From: Marinobacter santoriniensis NKSG1
GTDB lineage: Bacteria > Pseudomonadota > Gammaproteobacteria > Pseudomonadales > Oleiphilaceae
Direction: 5' to 3'
Assembly (NCBI RefSeq): GCF_000347775.1
Contig: NZ_APAT01000015.1
Coordinates: 186,001 to 250,000 of the forward strand
DNA: 64,000 nucleotides
Shown here: piece by piece, positions 53,162 to 62,691 of the stretch
Layout of the letters: each line of letters opens with the position of its first letter
How positions within the stretch are numbered: position 1 is the first letter of the stretch
Position numbers and translations under genes: made by a program
The notes under the pieces: generated by a model
What the model was told of the DNA's origin: nothing
Databases searched by the model: none
Seen by the model: the letters and a program-made list of their open reading frames with translations, nothing else

Positions 53162-54040
53162 TCATAAACCATACTTCATATTTATATAGTCAATCTTTTC
53201 GTATAATTGGGCTTTTCTTTCAACCAGAACATCATTTTCACTAAGACAGGGGGTGGCCGTATCAATCAGTTTCTCTAAGAAACGGGCGATTGAACGTTTC
53301 TTAAAATCTTGGTATGGCATCTTTAAATATCTATATATTAGGTTTTTCGGGGGGTTCCATATCTTCGGATTAAGGTTATGAATAGCATACTCAATACCCA
53401 TGGACTCATACCAATCTTCCCACTTAAACGCTAAATGCTCAAAAATATTTATCGGAATCCATGGAGTCCTCATTGTATCTGCTAATATCGCACCATGCAT
53501 GGCTTCGGTGACGACCAGTCTGGAACTTGAAACTATTTCTATAAATTTTTCTGGGGGAAGATCTGGAGTCACATACCGAAACCCAATACTTTCAACGGCA
53601 TCTTTCAAAGGTAAACCAGCGGCCCAATGTGTTCGAATATGTGGAATAAAAATATTTCCACTGGTTCTTTGAGAAGAATCAATTACAGGAAAATAATCAG
53701 ATAAAAGGATAGCACCGTCAGCGATCCCGTATTTAGGATCAACCCCAAGCTGGAAAGCTGACTTAGGCCCCCTAACACAAACCAGATCCCAGGAAGCATC
53801 TAGTCTATTTTTTACTTCACCGTATCCCACTCCGGAGGAAAAAATGATTTTCTTAGAAAAGTTCTGAATCTTATTAATATTTTTATCGTTAATTAAGGTT
53901 CCAACACCAACAATGCATACCTTTTCACTATCGATAAGTTTTCTTGAGAACAAATTACCCATCAAAAAAGGGTTTATGTCATCGCCAAAATTAGAAGAGG
54001 CGAAATCGGTACGAAAATCTCGATAGTAGAAAATTGCCAT
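53162..54040 (-). CDS. Polysaccharide pyruvyl transferase family protein
   Basis: About 292 residues, of the family that adds pyruvate ketals to exopolysaccharide sugars. Visible features are SSNFGDDINPFLM at the N-terminus, the GVGTLIND and SSGVGYGEV loops, the VRGPKSAFQLG segment and the SSRLVVTEAMHGAILADTMRTPWIPI region with the conserved Glu/His. The ATG at 54040 gives the usual MAIFYYRDF start; the frame can extend to a TTG at 54070, directly after the upstream gene. The gene is very AT-rich. Confidence 0.85.
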   Translation of the reverse strand: MAIFYYRDFRTDFASSNFGDDINPFLMGNLFSRKLIDSEKVCIVGVGTLINDKNINKIQNFSKKIIFSSGVGYGEVKNRLDASWDLVCVRGPKSAFQLGVDPKYGIADGAILLSDYFPVIDSSQRTSGNIFIPHIRTHWAAGLPLKDAVESIGFRYVTPDLPPEKFIEIVSSSRLVVTEAMHGAILADTMRTPWIPINIFEHLAFKWEDWYESMGIEYAIHNLNPKIWNPPKNLIYRYLKMPYQDFKKRSIARFLEKLIDTATPCLSENDVLVERKAQLYEKIDYINMKYGL

Positions 54041-54070
54041 ATCAGTCACGACCTCAATCTTTAAATTCAA

Positions 54071-55003
54071 TTATAGTAATCTAAAACAAGAAAAAACAAA
54101 ACGTAACCAATCACGACTACAAAAATTATCTTTTTTTATTCGAAGCCCAACGTCCCTCGCCTTTTCGTATTGTCCACTCCAATAATAATTTCGAAATAGC
54201 TGCAACTCTAGGTCTGATACTTTGTCCTTTATAGGGCCTCTAAAACGAAGGGGAACAAGATCGTAATGTAATATATCTGAAAAAACAAGAATTTCACCCT
54301 CGATGTTTTTAATATATTCACGTGAAAAATTATTGTCATGTTTGTTGATGGTTACAGTAGCTTCAGTTGACATGACTGAATTAGCGACCGCAAAAAGCCG
54401 AGCCGTTAAATGAAAATCTTCCGACGCCCAACGTGATACCTTGCTATGGATACCGCCCACAGACCTGTAAAGATCGCGGTCAAAAACTATACATGACGGA
54501 AAGCAAGCTTGATATTTTAGAAATGCTTTTAAAATATTATCCGCACACTTAACTATTGTTTCCGTTGAGTCTATATACTGCTCAGATACTTCCTCCATCC
54601 ATCCACTTGGTGCCATTCCAAATTTCGTGCTTTCTGGCCTTTCGGAGGTTACAAAGTTGGAAAAAAAAAGGTTTGTAGAAGGATATTTTTGCAAAGCTTT
54701 AGCGAAATTTTCTATATGATCTGGAGCCCAGTAATCGTCGCTGTCACACAATGCAATCCAGCTACCTACTGATTCCTCAATAGCAACTTTCCTTGCTGCA
54801 GCGGGACCACTGTTAGGAATACGAACCACCTTGACTTTATCTCCATAAGGCCTCAAGGATTCGTCTAAACTATCAGTAGAACCATCATCACAAATGACAA
54901 TTTCGTCCACTGAAACAGTTTGAGCAAGAATGTGATCCAGCGTTTTTGAAATCCATTCGGCCCTGTTGAATAAGGGGATCGCAACAGAAATTGAATCCTT
55001 CAA
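54071..55003 (-). CDS. Family 2 glycosyltransferase
   Basis: A 310-residue GT-A enzyme. SISVAIPLFNRAEWISKTLDHIL, CDDGSTDSLDES and the metal-binding ALCDSDDYWAPDH are diagnostic; ASEDFHLTARLF carries the later acceptor-side acidic pair. The start codon is TTG, with AGAGGT eight bases upstream. It is AT-rich and lies between a pyruvyl-transferase-type gene and a family 4 glycosyltransferase gene on the same strand. Cytoplasmic, acting on lipid-linked intermediates. Confidence 0.9.
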   Translation of the reverse strand: MKDSISVAIPLFNRAEWISKTLDHILAQTVSVDEIVICDDGSTDSLDESLRPYGDKVKVVRIPNSGPAAARKVAIEESVGSWIALCDSDDYWAPDHIENFAKALQKYPSTNLFFSNFVTSERPESTKFGMAPSGWMEEVSEQYIDSTETIVKCADNILKAFLKYQACFPSCIVFDRDLYRSVGGIHSKVSRWASEDFHLTARLFAVANSVMSTEATVTINKHDNNFSREYIKNIEGEILVFSDILHYDLVPLRFRGPIKDKVSDLELQLFRNYYWSGQYEKARDVGLRIKKDNFCSRDWLRFVFSCFRLL

Positions 55004-55024
55004 AATTTGCGCACCTCTGTCCAG

Positions 55025-56158
55025 TTAAGCCAGCTTATCTATTGCTTTTGAGGCAAGACTATCCCAGCTGAATCGACGCTCTACTAATGATCTTCCAGCC
55101 ACTCCCATTTTTTTGAGAGCAGGAATATCGCTAAACAGTTGAATAATTGTTCGTGCCAAAGGTTCCGGCGCCGTACAATCAACGATGACTCCTGTTTCAC
55201 CTGGAATCATCGTTTCCCTCGTCCCTCCGGAATCACCTGCAAGGACAGGACAACCACAACTTTCTGCCTCCAAAAGAACCATTCCGAAACCTTCATCATC
55301 ATTGTTAATCCGGCGATTAGGCAGCGCAAAAAGATCACACTGCTGATAACACTCAAGCATTTCAGTGTCATTTAGTTCACCAGAAAACTCTACGATATCC
55401 TCAACATCCAGAGATTCCGCCAAGGCCCGTAAAAACTTTTCTTCTTCGCCGCCCCCAACAACACAGTAATAGATTTCAGGTATCTTCTCCCTAATAGCGG
55501 GTAAAGCTCTGATCATCATATCCTGACCTTTTCGCTTTTGTAGCCTTCCCACTGTCAACACCACTCTTTTATTCCTCCAACGGGTTCGGGGCGTGGAGCC
55601 CATCGGAAAAAAGCCATTAATATCGACACCAGGTGTCATCACCAAAAGCTGGTCATCTATACCCCATCGGGCACGTAATATTTCTGCAGTATTCTCACTA
55701 TTCGCGATCAACTTCTCAGCATGGCGCATAACAAGCTTCGTGAGGAATGTAATTTCACGACTTGTCCGTGCGACCTCAACGTCTTCTCCGTGGACGTAAC
55801 AAGTGTAAGGAATTCCTCGTCTAAATTTATTAAGCAGAGCGGGTAGGCCCTCGGGTATGATTCGTCCGCAATGAACCTGTTCGATCAACTGGCTTTGGCA
55901 CAACTTGTCCAAATATCTAAAAATTCTCAAATAGAATGTGAGACCTTCAAGTGACGTTATTCCCCACTCTTTCGAGCTTAGTTGGGTGCGATTAATATTA
56001 TGGGGAAATTTGTCATCAGATTCGCTTGCTTCCGGATGCCGGTCAGTGCAAACCTCGACACTTCCAGGAGGAAACCGCCTATAGATTTCCCAGAACCACC
56101 TACCACTCCCTCCATGCACTGGGGGGAACACCTCCGAGATCAACAAAACCTTTCTCAT
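55025..56158 (-). CDS. Family 4 glycosyltransferase
   Basis: A 377-residue GT-B retaining glycosyltransferase. The start RKVLLISEVFPPVHGGSGRWFWEI holds the donor/acceptor glycine loop, VLTVGRLQKRKGQDMMIRALP opens the C-terminal Rossmann half, and EGFGMVLLEAESCGCPVLAGDSGGTRE is the E-x7-E donor-binding motif. GGGAGCA precedes the ATG. It is part of the long minus-strand run from 64000 to 53162. The sugar cannot be named. Confidence 0.92.
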   Translation of the reverse strand: MRKVLLISEVFPPVHGGSGRWFWEIYRRFPPGSVEVCTDRHPEASESDDKFPHNINRTQLSSKEWGITSLEGLTFYLRIFRYLDKLCQSQLIEQVHCGRIIPEGLPALLNKFRRGIPYTCYVHGEDVEVARTSREITFLTKLVMRHAEKLIANSENTAEILRARWGIDDQLLVMTPGVDINGFFPMGSTPRTRWRNKRVVLTVGRLQKRKGQDMMIRALPAIREKIPEIYYCVVGGGEEEKFLRALAESLDVEDIVEFSGELNDTEMLECYQQCDLFALPNRRINNDDEGFGMVLLEAESCGCPVLAGDSGGTRETMIPGETGVIVDCTAPEPLARTIIQLFSDIPALKKMGVAGRSLVERRFSWDSLASKAIDKLA

Positions 56159-56173
56159 TGCTCCCTACCCTCC

Positions 56174-57646
56174 TTAAGTTTTCTTTCCGCCATTTTCCGT
56201 CTTAGATTTGTGAGGAATACACCGCCATAAAATTGATCTCAACTCAGTCCTTAGGGGATGCTTTGAAATAAAAACCGAAAATATCCAAATTAAAGGCATA
56301 ACCAACGCTATGGTTCCAACTGGCTTCCACACTTCTACGGTTGAGAACGGTACAATCAAAGAAATTACCCAAGTCGTAACACCGCAACACACTGAAATAA
56401 TCATGCTCGGTATAAGCTCGATAAAAAAACGGCCGAATCTCAAACCTACAGCGCGTTTTAGCAGACAACTTGTCAACACGATTTCAATTAAACCCAAAAT
56501 TATAAAAGAAAATGCGACGGCGTTTAGTCCATATGGAAAGCTTTGAAAAATCAAAATAAAAGCGACCAGAAGCAATATACCCTCCTTAATCATCATAAGA
56601 CGCTCCCGATCTATAGCGACCAACAGATTATTGGAGAGGTTGTGAGTAGTACGGAGAATAAGCCAAATCCCCATAAATGACGCCACAGGCGCGGCAGCAT
56701 CCCATTGGGGGCCAAAAAAGATTCGAATAGTCGGTAAACTGGCTATGGAAGCCACCATCATAACCGGCCAGACCATACCAGTCAGCATACTCACTGCCCG
56801 AGTGTAGGCAGCAAGAATATCCCCTTGGTCTCGTCTCACCTCAGACAAATATGGCAACACCACCGGCGATACGCCCATAAATAACGTTACTGCAAGAAAA
56901 TCAACGAAACCCAATCCTCTTGAAAAAAGACCAACCTGTGCGGCAGTACCCATCTTTCCGATTATTAGGTCAGGTAGGATTTTGACACCCCGTTTGAGTA
57001 AATTGGACGCTGAATTGTATGCCCCAAATATCGCTATCTGTTTGATTCCCGATAGAGTGGGTCTCCAGTACCGCTCACTACCAGCCGCTAAGCAAACGAC
57101 CATAAATTCGGCTACCGTTTTCAATACCACAGCCCAAGCCAAAGCATACGAACCATAGTCCAGGCGTATTAGAATAACTGTCGCAGCAAGAGATGTAAGA
57201 GCACCGACAAAATTGACAAATAAAACGAGTTTGAAATCGAATCGTCGATTTACTAATGCAATTGGAATGCTGATGAAGGGGCTTAGGAAGAAATTTATGG
57301 AAAGAATATAAAACAAGGTCTCAACTTTCTGAATTCCATAAAATAGAGCTACGGCTTTCGCAGATATAGCTATCGCGCAACCAAGTCCCCACGAGATTAA
57401 GATAGTCAGTCCAAGGGCCTGCCTAATTTTTTTTTCAGTAAGCTCTCTTTCACGGATCAAATAATCAGCCGCACCCAACAGCTTGAATTCGTTCAGAATC
57501 ATAACTATCGCACTGGCAATAGCGAAGATGCCGATCTCGTCGGGAGTCAGTAACCTTGCAACGACCATTGTCGTCGCAAGGCTGATGAGTCTTGCGCCAT
57601 ACTGCGAAATGGAAGAATGCAACAGTGCCTTTCTTACGCTAGACAT
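56174..57646 (-). CDS. Second polysaccharide flippase (Wzx/MOP family)
   Basis: A 490-residue membrane protein of about 12-14 helices. It begins SSISQYGARLISLATTMVVARLLTPDEIGIFAIASAIV, the usual oligosaccharide-flippase opening. The ATG at 57646 overlaps the stop of the upstream glycosyltransferase gene (TGATG). It differs from the flippase at 42325, so either two repeat-unit pathways exist or one is used by an acquired part of the locus. Confidence 0.9.
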   Translation of the reverse strand: MSSVRKALLHSSISQYGARLISLATTMVVARLLTPDEIGIFAIASAIVMILNEFKLLGAADYLIRERELTEKKIRQALGLTILISWGLGCAIAISAKAVALFYGIQKVETLFYILSINFFLSPFISIPIALVNRRFDFKLVLFVNFVGALTSLAATVILIRLDYGSYALAWAVVLKTVAEFMVVCLAAGSERYWRPTLSGIKQIAIFGAYNSASNLLKRGVKILPDLIIGKMGTAAQVGLFSRGLGFVDFLAVTLFMGVSPVVLPYLSEVRRDQGDILAAYTRAVSMLTGMVWPVMMVASIASLPTIRIFFGPQWDAAAPVASFMGIWLILRTTHNLSNNLLVAIDRERLMMIKEGILLLVAFILIFQSFPYGLNAVAFSFIILGLIEIVLTSCLLKRAVGLRFGRFFIELIPSMIISVCCGVTTWVISLIVPFSTVEVWKPVGTIALVMPLIWIFSVFISKHPLRTELRSILWRCIPHKSKTENGGKKT

Positions 57647-58800
57647 CAAAGTCCCCGATCAGAGATGGTCGACATTACACTCCGATACACCTCCAAGTAC
57701 TTAGTGGTCATCGCGGATGCAGAGAAGCGTTCCAGAAACCTCTGATAGCCTTGCCGACCAAGCTCTGAGGCGCATTCGCGGTCCGATAGAATGTTCTCTA
57801 TAGCGATGGCAAATGAAGTGGCGTCTCCTGTTGGTGTTACAAATCCGGTTACACCGTCAGTGACAATTTCGGGCGTTCCTCCGGCGGCGGTCGCTACCAC
57901 CGGTAGCCCCAAGCTCATTGCCTCCAGAAGAGTCATCGAGGTCCCCTCTGTATCGGAACTAAGTAAGAATACGTCCATAAATCCCAAGTACTCGGCAGGG
58001 GTTTCGGAAAAACCCGTGAAGACGGTCTCTCGATCGATACCTAGGCGGTTAACGGCGTCCTTAAGACTACTCAGTTCCGGCCCGTCGCCAACGATTACCA
58101 GCCGAGCAAGTGGATATGACTCTAGTACTCGGGCGAATGCTTCAAGCATCATCTTTTGATTCTTGACTGGGTCCAACCGAGCAACGGTGCCGAGTATCAT
58201 GCTATTTGAGGGGAATCCTAACTCCTTCCTCTTAATGGCGACGTTTTCAGCATCAATCTGTAGAGGTTGGATACCGTTGTAAATGATTTGGATACGTTTC
58301 TCGGACAGAAACTCGTACCGGGCGAGAGCGCTTCGTGTTGCGGCGGAGATAGCGATAATTGACTTTGTAAGGTAGGCGAGTACTCGATTGGCCAGAATGG
58401 CCTTATATCTATATCGATCAGGGTGGAAACGCCCATGCTCGGTAAAAATCGGCTTAGCTTTCGTTAAGACCGTGGCAAGAGTCCCATAAACCCATGGGGA
58501 GTATTGATGGCAGTGTACCACGTCAATTCGCTCCGAAATTATCAATTTCCGGAGGGAATTCAGTAGGCTCCAATCAAAGCCTGGCGATCTTTTTAGTACT
58601 TTTATCGGAATCCCTTGCTTTGCGATCTGGCGCCCGATGGTTCCGACTTCTCCATCTATACACGCAACCAAGTGCTGTACATCAACGGTCTCATCAGAGG
58701 TCGTCAACGCCCTTATGACAGCTTCCGTGCCTCCGAATCCCATATTGAACGTCACGTGGAGTACACGAATACTCTTTTTCTTATTGTCCAAAGAATCCAT
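57646..58800 (-). CDS. Family 4 glycosyltransferase
   Basis: A 384-residue GT-B enzyme. IRVLHVTFNMGFGGTEAVIRAL is the N-terminal loop, VVHCHQYSPWVYGTLATVL and FTEHGRFHPDRYRYK follow, and DTEGTSMTLLEAMSLGLPVVATAAGGTPE is the donor-binding motif. The overall pattern resembles the sugar transferases associated with exosortase A loci. It overlaps the transglutaminase-like gene by 20 bases and is coupled to the flippase. Confidence 0.92.
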   Translation of the reverse strand: MDSLDNKKKSIRVLHVTFNMGFGGTEAVIRALTTSDETVDVQHLVACIDGEVGTIGRQIAKQGIPIKVLKRSPGFDWSLLNSLRKLIISERIDVVHCHQYSPWVYGTLATVLTKAKPIFTEHGRFHPDRYRYKAILANRVLAYLTKSIIAISAATRSALARYEFLSEKRIQIIYNGIQPLQIDAENVAIKRKELGFPSNSMILGTVARLDPVKNQKMMLEAFARVLESYPLARLVIVGDGPELSSLKDAVNRLGIDRETVFTGFSETPAEYLGFMDVFLLSSDTEGTSMTLLEAMSLGLPVVATAAGGTPEIVTDGVTGFVTPTGDATSFAIAIENILSDRECASELGRQGYQRFLERFSASAMTTKYLEVYRSVMSTISDRGL

Positions 58801-59632
58801 TCACTTTTTTCCTATAAAACCAGAGGACTAGAATCGGAAACATCAAAAGTATCGGGAGAATCCATTTCAATACATAAGTCAGGCGCTCGAAGATATACCT
58901 CTTCGCCATAAACCCATAAGTATCGTCAAACTTTTTGTAGCGGCCGGAATAGATTTTTATAAGATCCTCGACCTCCCCAGCGGAATAACCGGCTGACAAA
59001 TACGCTTGCCTGACAACTTCCGGTTTCTCTCTAACGACAGCCAAGGAATGCCCAAGCACCACGCCGAAATCCGGATCCAACAGCAACCATTCGTTATTCC
59101 GTGCCTGATATTCCACAATCACATGGCCGTCGAAGGAAATAATATTATTCGGTATGCCAAACCGACCGAGTACGCTTGATAGCACTGTAGCGGCATCACC
59201 ACAGATACCAATACCCCGCTCTATGGTTCGTCTGTAGTCCGTATAGTGATAGCGTTCAAATTGGGGTAAGCCGGAAAATTCCCCGACACCCCAAAGAAAA
59301 ATGTTTTCCCATGGTGGCACGAGTTGCCGATATGCGACTGGATCGACCTCAGGCCAGTCCACATGAACAAGACTTTTGTTGACTAACAGCGTTGCTCTAT
59401 TTGCTAACTTGGTCGGTTTGGTAACGCTTTTCAGGTTCGAAATAGCCTTCAGACTAGTCTTGGAATCCCAGACTTCATTCGGGACAAACCGGAGCTTTTC
59501 GAGCTCCTTTACGCCTAGCTCCGGCATTCGAAGTGACTGAGTGAGGCCATAAATATTCAAGGCCATCAACGCGAAGCCGATCAAGAATAGTAGCCGGGCG
59601 GCAGTACTCCACATCCTTGAGGAAACGACCAT
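58781..59632 (-). CDS. Membrane-anchored transglutaminase-like protein
   Basis: A 283-residue protein with a membrane helix at each end (about 13-30 and 255-273) and a periplasmic domain between them. The papain-like transglutaminase triad is visible: Cys144 in RGIGICGDAAT, His170 in DGHVIVEY and Asp186 in LLLDPDFG. Bacterial proteins of this fold are peptidases or amidases more often than cross-linking enzymes. A role in processing a surface protein or peptide-bearing glycan of this locus is possible but unproven. It follows the amidotransferase gene by 12 bases and overlaps the next glycosyltransferase gene. Confidence 0.85.
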   Translation of the reverse strand: MVVSSRMWSTAARLLFLIGFALMALNIYGLTQSLRMPELGVKELEKLRFVPNEVWDSKTSLKAISNLKSVTKPTKLANRATLLVNKSLVHVDWPEVDPVAYRQLVPPWENIFLWGVGEFSGLPQFERYHYTDYRRTIERGIGICGDAATVLSSVLGRFGIPNNIISFDGHVIVEYQARNNEWLLLDPDFGVVLGHSLAVVREKPEVVRQAYLSAGYSAGEVEDLIKIYSGRYKKFDDTYGFMAKRYIFERLTYVLKWILPILLMFPILVLWFYRKKVNGFFGQ

Positions 59633-59644
59633 GTTATTGATTCT

Positions 59645-61534
59645 CTAGGTTTGCCATTGTCGGCACCATAAGCCAAACACAAGAAGACTCCATAGCTCCT
59701 GAGTGAAACGCCAATCACCCCGAAGATGCATTTGCCAAAGCTGGGAAACAGCGGCCATATCAAAAAACTGAGATAATTCGCTGCTGCCGTTTTCAAAGAA
59801 TGTCTTCGCAAGCGGCCTCAATTCACCGCCCAACCAGTTAGCGAGGGGAACCGAAAAGCCCATTTTCTTACGATACAGAATGTCATCGGGCAGCAGGCGA
59901 CGGAATGTGTCCTTCAACACGAATTTTTTTTCGCTTCCTTTGAGTTTTAGCTGTGAGGGAATGCTTGCCGCATATTCGACTACCCGATAATCAAGCAGTG
60001 GTGCCCTGGTTTCCAATGAGTTTGCCATGCTCATTCGATCCACCTTTACCAGAATGTCTCCTGCCAGATACGTCTTTAGGTCTGTGTAGAGGATGCGCGA
60101 AAGGTGATCCTCCGCCGGGGCATTTCTGTAGTATTGCCGAGTCACCTCCCCGGGATCGTATTCACGAATATGCAGATTCAGCTCTGCCCCGACTATGCGG
60201 TCCCAGATCTCCGGCCTGAAGAAGCTGTTCGTTAAATAGAAGCCTTGTTCTGGGCTAACCGCCAACGTATTGAGTAACGTCCGAGCTCTTCGCGCTGGCT
60301 GGTAAGGAATGAGGCTCGCGAGGCTTGCCAGAGAGGGAAATACAGTCCTCCTCAGGGCCCCGGGGAACAGCCCGCGAATCCGGTTTTCGAGGTCATCAGT
60401 GCGGTACTTACTGTATCCGGCAAAATTCTCATCACCTCCATCACCCGCCAATGCAACCGTGACCTGTTGACGAGCCAGTTGAGAAACAAAGAATGTTGGA
60501 ACGAAGGAAGGGTCAGCAAATGGCTCATCAAAAAACCGAGTGATCGATTCCAGATTCCCGGCGACGTTATCTTTTACGGTGAATTCGTGGTGATCCGTTG
60601 CAAAAATTTGAGCTACCTGTTTTGCGTAGCAAACCTCATCAAATCTTTTCGAGTCGAATCCGATTGAACACGTTGTAACTGGATGCGATGCATGACCAGC
60701 CATCAAACCCACGATGGCACTCGAATCCACGCCACCACTCAGAAACGCTCCAAGAGGAACATCACTGATCATCCGCAGTTTTACCGCGTCATCAATCAGC
60801 TCGTACAAACCTTCTTCTATAACCTCAAGACTAGCATGGCTTTTTTCATCAAAATGGACATCCCAATATTGGCCCAGTTCTGTTTTGCATCCGTCAGTTC
60901 TCAGCCAGTGGCCGGGAAAAAGTTTATGTATATTTTTATAGATTGTTTTGGGATCAGGAATGTATTGATAAAAGAAAAAGTCCTTAACCGCCTCTGGACT
61001 AACCTCAGTTTTGATAAAAGGGAGCTGAAGCAATGCTTTGATTTCAGATGCAAACGCAAAGGTTTTGGAGGTGTGGTGGTAATAGAGCGGCTTTTTACCC
61101 AAGCGATCCCGAGCCAGGAATAACTCTCGACTCTCTAAGTCCCAAATAGCGAATGCAAACATGCCATTCAGGTCATCCAGGCAACGCTCGCGTTTACGTT
61201 CATAAAGCTCTAAAAGCACTTCTGTATCTGTTTCGGTATGGAATATCACCCCGTTTTCACGAAGGTTTTCCCTGAGTTCGCGATAATTATATATTTCACC
61301 ATTAAACGCGATGATAAACCTGCCAGAGGCCGACATCATCGGTTGATTTCCAGCATCACTCAAATCCAGGATACTTAACCTTCGATGGACTAACCCGATC
61401 GAGTTATCCATATAGGTTCCCCCAGCGTCAGGCCCCCGATGCCGGATGGCATCTCCCATATTCACAAGCCATGATGCATGTGAGTCCCGATTTGGTGTTG
61501 TTTCAAGCCGAAAAAAACCCGCTAAACCACACAC
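59645..61534 (-). CDS. Asparagine synthetase B-type amidotransferase
   Basis: A 629-residue glutamine-dependent amidotransferase. The start is a GTG at 61534, so that the catalytic Cys is residue 2 (MCGLAGFF), as the N-terminal nucleophile glutaminase domain requires; AGGAT precedes it, and the previous gene stops two bases upstream. The glutaminase motifs RHRGPDAGG and FNGEIYNYRELR follow, and the synthetase P-loop SGGVDSS is at 266-272. Such proteins recur in exosortase A polysaccharide loci (the PEP-CTERM amidotransferase group), where they probably amidate a sugar acid rather than make asparagine. A start at 61570 would bury the catalytic Cys. Confidence 0.93.
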   Translation of the reverse strand: MCGLAGFFRLETTPNRDSHASWLVNMGDAIRHRGPDAGGTYMDNSIGLVHRRLSILDLSDAGNQPMMSASGRFIIAFNGEIYNYRELRENLRENGVIFHTETDTEVLLELYERKRERCLDDLNGMFAFAIWDLESRELFLARDRLGKKPLYYHHTSKTFAFASEIKALLQLPFIKTEVSPEAVKDFFFYQYIPDPKTIYKNIHKLFPGHWLRTDGCKTELGQYWDVHFDEKSHASLEVIEEGLYELIDDAVKLRMISDVPLGAFLSGGVDSSAIVGLMAGHASHPVTTCSIGFDSKRFDEVCYAKQVAQIFATDHHEFTVKDNVAGNLESITRFFDEPFADPSFVPTFFVSQLARQQVTVALAGDGGDENFAGYSKYRTDDLENRIRGLFPGALRRTVFPSLASLASLIPYQPARRARTLLNTLAVSPEQGFYLTNSFFRPEIWDRIVGAELNLHIREYDPGEVTRQYYRNAPAEDHLSRILYTDLKTYLAGDILVKVDRMSMANSLETRAPLLDYRVVEYAASIPSQLKLKGSEKKFVLKDTFRRLLPDDILYRKKMGFSVPLANWLGGELRPLAKTFFENGSSELSQFFDMAAVSQLWQMHLRGDWRFTQELWSLLVFGLWCRQWQT

Positions 61535-61536
61535 GG

Positions 61537-62691
61537 CTATCCTACCCTCCGGCTTTTGCTCGATTGCCACCGCTTACCGCCCAGAAGCTCACGGAAAAAG
61601 GTGTCATATTCTTCAGCCATCCTTCTGGCAGAGTACAGCGATTCAACTTGCCTGCGTGCGTTTTGAGCCAACACTTCCCCAATAGCTGGATTTTCAAGAA
61701 TCTCCATACAGGCTGAAGCCAGCGACACCGTGTCTCCCCAATCGACCAAACGGCCAGTCACCTGGTCTTCAATCAATTTATCGACACCTGGAATGTTGTA
61801 TGCGACACAGGGAACACCGACTGCCATGGCTTCCATAAGACAACGAGGTATACCTTCCAAAGAGGAAGTCATTACGAACAAATCAAAACTGGATAAAAGC
61901 GCCAGGCGGTCGGCACGGTAACCAAGGAACTCGATCGCTTCGCCCCCGCGTAGAGTCCGAGCAAGACCTTCAAGCTCAGCACGCTGAGGACCATCACCAA
62001 CGAGGATCAGTCTGAGAGTGGAGTCTGTATTATAAATCTTATCGAATGCATCGAGCAGATCCGGCAATCCTTTACGAGGTATCATCTGACCGATATACCC
62101 AATCCTCTTGTTCTGGCGTCGATCCCCGACCTCATTTTGACTGAGCATATGCGGTTGGATCTCCAGGAGATCTACTCCGTTTCGAATCATTCTTAAACGG
62201 TCCGACGGTACCTTGAAGCGCTGCATATCATTCATGAGTTCTGAGGAAAGAGGTGCGACACCGTCAAAAAACCTGAGGGCAAAGATTCCGAGGCGAATGA
62301 AAGTTCCGAGTTTCCACCCCACTTTTCCGGAAAATCCATGAGGGGTGCTGACGCACTTAATTCCCGTCCGGCGAGCTGCAATAAGCCCAAGAATATCTGA
62401 CTTGTAGCCATGGGTATGTATAACTTCAATCCGTCTGTGACGAATCACCTCTTCCAGTTTCCGGATCACGTTCCAATCGAATCGTCCTTGCATCTTCAGC
62501 CGGTGAACGCGGCCTGCGCGCGCAGGATATTGATCTGCGACAGAAAGATCTTGTTCTGCTCCTTCTTCAGTAACCGCCAGGTCACAAAGCATCCTTTCAG
62601 GATCAACATTGTTCGCGAGTGCCAGAACCCATCTCTCGGCCCCATAAAAACCGGCCGGAGTGATGAATTGCAAAATCCGTATTCGTGACAT
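61537..62691 (-). CDS. Family 4 glycosyltransferase
   Basis: A 384-residue GT-B enzyme. The ATG at 62691 (MSRIRILQFITPAGFYGAERW) is supported by AGGA seven bases upstream and overlaps the stop of the preceding gene (TAATG); the longer frame from 62829 would overlap that gene by 139 bases. IEVIHTHGYKSDILGLIAAR, STPHGFSGK, IGYIGQMIPRKGLPDLLDAF and the donor motif SLEGIPRCLMEAMAVGVPCVAYNIPGVDK are visible. It acts in the cytoplasm on the growing repeat unit. Confidence 0.93.
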   Translation of the reverse strand: MSRIRILQFITPAGFYGAERWVLALANNVDPERMLCDLAVTEEGAEQDLSVADQYPARAGRVHRLKMQGRFDWNVIRKLEEVIRHRRIEVIHTHGYKSDILGLIAARRTGIKCVSTPHGFSGKVGWKLGTFIRLGIFALRFFDGVAPLSSELMNDMQRFKVPSDRLRMIRNGVDLLEIQPHMLSQNEVGDRRQNKRIGYIGQMIPRKGLPDLLDAFDKIYNTDSTLRLILVGDGPQRAELEGLARTLRGGEAIEFLGYRADRLALLSSFDLFVMTSSLEGIPRCLMEAMAVGVPCVAYNIPGVDKLIEDQVTGRLVDWGDTVSLASACMEILENPAIGEVLAQNARRQVESLYSARRMAEEYDTFFRELLGGKRWQSSKSRRVG

